Source of the DNA: an uncultured Bacteroides sp.
GTDB taxonomy: Bacteria > Bacteroidota > Bacteroidia > Bacteroidales > Bacteroidaceae
Assembly (NCBI GenBank): GCA_937890825.1
Contig: CALADS010000015.1
Span: forward strand, 1 to 8,430
Direction: 5' to 3'
DNA: 8,430 nucleotides
Part shown: positions 5,485-8,430 of the stretch, piece by piece
How the letters are laid out: each line of letters opens with the position of its first letter
How positions within the stretch are numbered: position 1 is the first letter of the stretch
The notes under the pieces: model-generated
Databases searched by the model: none
What the model was told of the DNA's origin: nothing
The model's input: only the letters and a program-made list of their open reading frames with translations
Translations under genes and position numbers: made by a program

Positions 5485-5787
5485 TTAGATGGGAAGCAGT
5501 TCCAGCAGTTTCTTTAGTGGAATGGAGTTGATGTCCGACTTGAGGAAGTGAACTATCCATTCCGGCTCTTCAAAAAGCGGGTGCATGGGTACCACACTGA
5601 AATCGTCCCCATTGGAATAGCAGTCGATTTGTGCATAGTTGGCGCCGTCCTTGCGGATGTGTGCATAGAAAGGAGGCATACCGCAAAAGCACTTGCGGAG
5701 ACTCTCTCTGTCCCACTGCAGGGTGAGTTCGTAAACACTGCCCTTGTAGAGCATCTTTTCTTTTCGGTCTTTAAGTTTGTATGCCAT
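5485..5787 (-). CDS. Conserved-looking hypothetical protein, about 100 residues
   Basis: I do not recognise this protein. The frame is open up to 5976, but the far upstream part is low-quality sequence overlapping a palindrome. I place the start at ATG 5785-5787 (MAYKLKDRKEKMLYKGSVY), with an inner ATG at 5752-5754 (MLYKGSVYELTLQW) as the alternative. The body alternates strand-like segments (KGSVYELTLQW, PFYAHIRKD, YAQIDCYSNGDDFSVVPMHP) and ends in a helix (LKSDINSIPLKKLLELLPI), so it looks like a small folded cytoplasmic domain. No signal peptide or catalytic motif is visible. It is the first gene of the run leading to the PcfK/PcfJ pair. No clear -7 box was found upstream on this strand. 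Confidence 0.75.
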   Translation of the reverse strand: MAYKLKDRKEKMLYKGSVYELTLQWDRESLRKCFCGMPPFYAHIRKDGANYAQIDCYSNGDDFSVVPMHPLFEEPEWIVHFLKSDINSIPLKKLLELLPI

Positions 5788-5866
5788 AGCTGAACTAATT
5801 TTTTCCCTTTGGTTTGAAGCCTTTCGGCTTCTCACTCCCGGGTGATTTTTACGATGCCTCTTCTCA

Positions 5867-6006
5867 CGAAGGGTGTAAGGGACAGAAGGCAAATGTGGCA
5901 AGGGGAAAGCAGACGGAATACCCAATTTGGCACAAATTGTGGAAGGCTGCCGGCTGCTTTCCTTGCAGCCAAGCAAAGCGCCATTTGCTGCCGTACCGAC
6001 CCTTCG
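5867..6006. repeat. Long nested imperfect palindrome
   Basis: Four inverted pairs share roughly one centre near 5931-5939. They are CGAAGGGT 5867-5874 with ACCCTTCG 5999-6006; GCAAATG 5889-5895 with CATTTGC 5982-5988; GCAAGGGGAAAGCAG 5898-5912 with CTGCTTTCCTTGC 5954-5966 (two bulged bases); and CAATTTG 5923-5929 with CAAATTG 5933-5939 around GCA. Together they could form a stem of about 140 nt with internal loops in RNA or single-stranded DNA. Candidate roles are a structured RNA, a transfer or attachment site, or a decayed miniature element. None is proven. Confidence 0.6.
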
Positions 6007-6090
6007 TTTCTTTGTATCGGAAAATTCATCGGGAGTGGAAATGCCTGACTAAGGAAAGAATCCGCCAGCTGTTAAAGATGAATGTTTAAC

Positions 6091-6121
6091 TTTTAATCTT
6101 TCCAAAATCTCACTATCTTTG
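6091..6121 (+). promoter_or_regulatory. Bacteroidetes-type promoter of the plus-strand gene
   Basis: TATCTTTG (6114-6121) is an exact TAnnTTTG -7 box. TTTT (6091-6094) lies at the 19-bp spacing expected for the -33 TTTG element. The predicted start is near 6128, about 55 bases before the ATG at 6183. Confidence 0.75.
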
Positions 6122-6182
6122 CAAGCCCTGATAATAAAAGTTCAGAAAGGCACGGTAAAGAACAGACTTAATCACTCTACAA

Positions 6183-6467
6183 ATGAAAGATCAAATACGT
6201 CTATTGCGAGATTGCTTCCATAACGAGATTCCGGCAGTTGTATTCCAGGGAAATGACAGCTGTGCCGGAGAGATACTGGAAGCCGCCAAAAAGATTTATC
6301 AGAAACACGGCTGCAGTCAGGAGTTCCTTTACGACTGGCAAATGCTCATCAACGAAGTGAAGGCTTACCAGCAAGAGAGTCCGGAACAGGTACAGCTTCC
6401 CCAGCTGACCCATACCGAAGCAGAACTGATTCGGGAAGAAATGAGACAGAAAGGCATGGTTTACTGA
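6183..6467 (+). CDS. Hypothetical protein, 94 residues, lone plus-strand gene
   Basis: I do not recognise a named family. The protein reads MKDQIRLLRDCFHNEIPAVV, then FQGNDSCAGEILEAAKKIYQ, a helical middle (SQEFLYDWQMLINEVKAYQQE) and a C-terminal helix (HTEAELIREEMRQKGMVY). It looks like a small, mostly helical, acidic cytoplasmic protein with no signal peptide. It is the only confident plus-strand gene in the window. It has its own clear promoter and terminator, so it is transcribed independently of the two flanking minus-strand operons. Such small autonomous genes on mobile elements are sometimes regulators, but nothing in the sequence shows DNA binding. Confidence 0.82.
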   Translation: MKDQIRLLRDCFHNEIPAVVFQGNDSCAGEILEAAKKIYQKHGCSQEFLYDWQMLINEVKAYQQESPEQVQLPQLTHTEAELIREEMRQKGMVY

Positions 6468-6479
6468 TGCAACAAAAAA

Positions 6480-6524
6480 GTCCTGATGCGCATGGATGAA
6501 TGGCATCAGGACCTCTTGTTTTTT
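6480..6524. terminator. Bidirectional intrinsic terminator
   Basis: GTCCTGATGC (6480-6489) and GCATCAGGAC (6503-6512) form a perfect 10-bp stem with a 13-nt loop. A T run follows on the right (6519-6524) and an A run precedes on the left (6474-6479), so it works for the plus-strand gene ending at 6467 and the minus-strand operon ending at 6563. Confidence 0.88.
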
Positions 6525-6562
6525 CATTGCCTATGAATGGCAACCACGTAAAGTTTTTGATT

Positions 6563-6739
6563 TTATCTTTTCGAAGCCACCAACGACAATTTCCTGAACT
6601 GCTTCAGCAGCGGTTCCATTTCAAGTGATACACAGCGGGCACGCTGGCCGGCTGCCTTGTTTCCTTTTTCGGCTTGAAGGGCTGCATCCTTTTGGAATGC
6701 CTCCATCTTCATTTGGAGTTGTACGAGTAATTCATTCAT
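6563..6739 (-). CDS. Histone H1-like small basic protein (Hc1-like)
   Basis: A 58-residue frame, from ATG at 6739 to TAA at 6563-6565. It begins MNELLVQLQMKMEAFQKDAA, continues LQAEKGNKAAGQRARC, and ends MEPLLKQFRKLSLVASKR. This matches the short histone H1-like proteins common in Bacteroidales, which share a helical EAFQKDA-L-A-KGNKAAG-RAR pattern. It has 11 Lys/Arg residues but is milder than the Lys-repeat tail of chlamydial Hc1. It is presumed to bind or compact DNA; that is inferred from the family name. It starts 24 bp after the stop of the lipoprotein gene upstream and probably shares that operon, ending at the bidirectional terminator. The frame is short and easily missed, but the family match is clear to me. 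Confidence 0.85.
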   Translation of the reverse strand: MNELLVQLQMKMEAFQKDAALQAEKGNKAAGQRARCVSLEMEPLLKQFRKLSLVASKR

Positions 6740-6763
6740 AATCTTTACATTTAGAAGTTATAC

Positions 6764-7441
6764 CTAATAGATACTTATCACAGGTCTGAACTTATGTGCC
6801 TGGTCCTTCGGGGTTTCCTGAATGGTTCCTGACTGCATCGAGAAGAGCCAGGCCTTGCTGTCCCTTTGTCCCTCCACTTCGGTGGAAGTCCACAGCCAGC
6901 AGTCACCGGGCTGCAGACTGAGAGGTAAACCACCGACCGCTTCAATCCGTTGGTTGATAAACCCAATTTGCTGATAGAGGTAAGTGAGCTGCTTCACCGA
7001 AGGAATGTAGGCAGACTGGCCGTAGCGCCACATGTCGAAGACATAAACGGCTAAGGGAGATTTCACTTCCTCGTTGCGGTACATGGCATGGGTGTTCTCA
7101 TTGCCGTCTTCCTTCTCCAAGGAAGCCGAGGTTTCCTGTTCAACACCCAGACTATCAGCAAAGGCTTTAGGTGTGACATCCCGGATGGAAACGGCATAGC
7201 CCAAAGCTTTGATCTCCGGATTCCGGTTCACATGATAGACAATGGCCACCGGTTCCTTTTGGGAGGAACTGAACTTTTCTTTGGACAGCACACTACCATC
7301 CGAGCAGACTACGTCACCAACCTGGAGGGAAGAAGCGATGGACTTATCTCCTTCATGGTCACAATCTTCGCAGGAGGTAAATAACATGGTTCCTCCTGTG
7401 AGTATAGCGCACAGTAAATGTTTCAAATTTCTCAGTTTCAT
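6764..7441 (-). CDS. Putative lipoprotein with DUF1566/Lcl-like C-terminal domain
   Basis: A 225-residue protein with a lipoprotein signal: basic start MKLRNLKHLL, hydrophobic core CAILTGGTMLF, and lipobox FTSC with the lipidated cysteine at C24. The residues after it (EDCDHEGD) are acidic, which in Bacteroidetes can mark surface export. The mature part starts VGDVVCSDGSVLSKEKF and KEPVAIVYHVN. It ends with YIPSVKQLTYLYQQ, WLWTSTEV, AWLFSMQSG and a final FRPVISIY. This order resembles the DUF1566/Lcl C-terminal fold found in secreted and adhesin-like proteins. Its ATG overlaps the TGA of the preceding gene by four bases. The role is unknown; a cell-surface function during mating or an envelope accessory is a guess from context. 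Confidence 0.83.
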   Translation of the reverse strand: MKLRNLKHLLCAILTGGTMLFTSCEDCDHEGDKSIASSLQVGDVVCSDGSVLSKEKFSSSQKEPVAIVYHVNRNPEIKALGYAVSIRDVTPKAFADSLGVEQETSASLEKEDGNENTHAMYRNEEVKSPLAVYVFDMWRYGQSAYIPSVKQLTYLYQQIGFINQRIEAVGGLPLSLQPGDCWLWTSTEVEGQRDSKAWLFSMQSGTIQETPKDQAHKFRPVISIY

Positions 7442-7998
7442 AGCAGCGGTATTTCAAATGATTTGACTACAATTTCCGCCTCCTTATCGAGGATGAACCA
7501 GTATTCCGAGTGGTAAGGTTTTCCTTTTAAGGTCTTGGCTTCAAAATCTATCTTGACCTTCCATCCGTTGAACGGCTTCGCAACCTTTTCTTTCCCGGCT
7601 TTCGCTTCTTCCATTTCTCCATAAGCAATCAAAGCCCGGAGGGTGGTCATGGCATCCAGCTGACGGGTAACCTGATCACTCATTGCGGTATCGTCCTTGT
7701 CGAGGTTCTGGAAGTAGTCCGTTTCCTCCATCAACTTGTGGCCGTACTGCATCAAGTGCATGGAAAGGGCAGCCTTTTCATGTTGATTGACATATTCCTT
7801 GCCGAATACCGAATCTGCCTTGCTGATTCCCTTGATTTGGATGGACTCCGGATTATCAACGGTTGCTTTCAAGGCTCTCTCTGCGATTTCCACCGCCCGT
7901 TTCTCGGGTCGGCCGGAACAGCTGGCGAAGTAAAACAGTCCGCCCCAAAAACTGACGGCGGTTACCAGCATGATAATCATTTTCATTCCCGGTTTCAT
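7438..7998 (-). CDS. Putative lipoprotein or membrane-anchored protein, unknown function
   Basis: A 186-residue protein with a basic start (MKPGMKM), a hydrophobic segment (about residues 7-25), and a lipobox-like YFASC with C27. A single membrane anchor is the alternative. The mature part is mixed alpha and beta: helices at RAVEIAERALKATVDNPESI and DQVTRQLDAMTTLRALIAYG, then strands NGWKVKIDFEAKTL, SEYWFILD and EIVVKSFEIPLL. The NPESIQIKGISKADSVFGKEY stretch looks like a conserved motif, but I cannot name a family. It overlaps the genes on both sides by ATGA junctions (7995-7998 and 7438-7441), so it is tightly coupled to the zinc-finger protein and to the second lipoprotein. No enzymatic motif is visible. 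Confidence 0.82.
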   Translation of the reverse strand: MKPGMKMIIMLVTAVSFWGGLFYFASCSGRPEKRAVEIAERALKATVDNPESIQIKGISKADSVFGKEYVNQHEKAALSMHLMQYGHKLMEETDYFQNLDKDDTAMSDQVTRQLDAMTTLRALIAYGEMEEAKAGKEKVAKPFNGWKVKIDFEAKTLKGKPYHSEYWFILDKEAEIVVKSFEIPLL

Positions 7999-8430
7999 AT
8001 CTTCACGATTTGGAGTTTGTCGGGAGAAAGACCGAGACGCTTGCGGTAGATGGTGCCGTCATCACGGTACATCTCCAGTTCATTGGAGGTGATTTCTTTT
8101 TCACAGATTTCCTTGGCTTCCGTCAGGCTCAGCTGGTGGCCACCGATATTGCGCCAGATGGCAAAGTTGCACGGCGCCTGCTGGTTGTTGTAATTGGAGC
8201 AGTTAAAGGCTCTCGTACCCACCCGAATATCACCGCCACAATGCGGACATTTGCCGATGACGGACTGCATGTTGATGGCACCGTTGTCTGCCAGTTCCAG
8301 CACGGAAGGGAAAGTCTTTCCCTCCTTGGAAGCGAAGCCGTCCAACAGGATGAAGCGGTGCTCCAACAGTTCGGTGATTTCCTCGTCACTCATCTTGCGG
8401 TTGCCGATAATGCCGTTGATATTCAGCACA
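7995..8430 (-). CDS. C-terminal part of a topoisomerase-like zinc-finger protein (5' end outside window)
   Basis: About 144 residues are visible; the frame runs off the right edge. The GTG at 8429-8427 is probably an internal codon rather than the start. Residues about 13-57 (MSDEEITELLEHRFILLDGF, then KTFPSVLEL) resemble the C-terminal repeat of topoisomerase III-type enzymes. A four-cysteine zinc finger follows (C61-x2-C64, C77, C87; GKCPHCGGDI), as in the DNA-binding tails of type IA topoisomerases and related DUF3945-type proteins of Bacteroidales elements. The last 50 residues are charged, without a known motif. The catalytic core, if present, lies outside, so topoisomerase activity cannot be claimed. 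The TGA stop overlaps the start of the next gene. Confidence 0.75.
   Translation of the reverse strand, partial: VLNINGIIGNRKMSDEEITELLEHRFILLDGFASKEGKTFPSVLELADNGAINMQSVIGKCPHCGGDIRVGTRAFNCSNYNNQQAPCNFAIWRNIGGHQLSLTEAKEICEKEITSNELEMYRDDGTIYRKRLGLSPDKLQIVKI

Larger units (their letters stand above)
5788..6182. other. Intergenic region between divergent genes, with nested palindrome
   Basis: About 395 bp separate the minus-strand operon from the plus-strand gene at 6183. The left two thirds hold the nested palindrome (5867-6006). The right part holds the plus-strand promoter and a leader of about 55 bases. Frames are open on both strands (5814-6089 on +, from a TTG), but composition and position make coding doubtful. 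Confidence 0.65.

Noticed and set aside
5788..5976. Longer N terminus for the gene at 5485-5787
   Set aside because: The extra 63 residues are rich in Ser, Pro and Arg, overlap the nested palindrome, and do not resemble a folded domain. A good ATG exists at 5787.
5814..6089. 91-residue plus-strand frame in the intergenic region
   Set aside because: It needs a TTG start, has no promoter just upstream, and covers the palindrome. It may be repeat-derived, but it is not supported as a gene.
6201..6527. Minus-strand frame opposite the 94-residue gene
   Set aside because: It is antisense to a better-supported gene with its own promoter, and it runs through the bidirectional terminator.

Overview
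The window looks like part of a conjugative or mobilisable element from a Bacteroidales gut bacterium (Bacteroides, Phocaeicola or Parabacteroides type). Four things support this: promoter -7 boxes of the Bacteroidetes form TAnnTTTG (TATCTTTG at 6114-6121 on + and at 1602-1595 on -, TATTTTTG at 3165-3158 on -), a PcfK/PcfJ-like gene pair, a small Lys/Arg-rich histone H1-like gene, and the absence of Shine-Dalgarno sequences. No integrase, relaxase, replication initiator or transfer-channel gene is present, so the sequence does not decide between an integrative element and a plasmid.

Nearly all genes lie on the minus strand and read from right to left. At the right edge is the 3' part of a gene with a topoisomerase-type C-terminal repeat and a four-cysteine zinc finger. 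Two putative lipoprotein genes follow, each coupled by an ATGA overlap, and then a 58-residue histone H1-like gene at 6563-6739. A lone plus-strand gene of unknown function (6183-6467) converges on this operon, and the two share a bidirectional terminator at 6480-6524. A gene-free stretch (5788-6182) holds a long nested imperfect palindrome and the promoter of the plus-strand gene. A second minus-strand operon follows: two small genes of unknown function, PcfK-like, then PcfJ-like.

Next comes a compact partition-like module: a ParA ATPase followed by a small ribbon-helix-helix (RHH) protein with an AT-hook-like stretch. Short TTTACTT-type repeats lie on both sides of parA, several at exact 8-bp steps, and three 11-bp direct repeats lie further upstream. 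These are good candidates for the centromere and operator of the RHH protein. A strong 19-position hairpin (17 paired) sits just after the RHH gene.

The left part is accessory. A 299-residue Abi_2/AbiD/F-family protein with a HEPN-type R-x4-H motif has its own Bacteroidetes promoter. Its short 5' leader folds into a GC-rich hairpin followed by six T residues immediately before the ATG, so a small RNA could be made separately from the toxin-like mRNA. Just downstream are two copies of a roughly 0.3-kb direct repeat (1-319 and 327-610), about 88-93% identical by eye, differing by a clean 35-bp insertion/deletion.

The strongest leads are the Abi gene with its terminator-like leader, the repeat-flanked parA/RHH module, the nested palindrome at 5867-6006, and the tandem repeat of unknown function.
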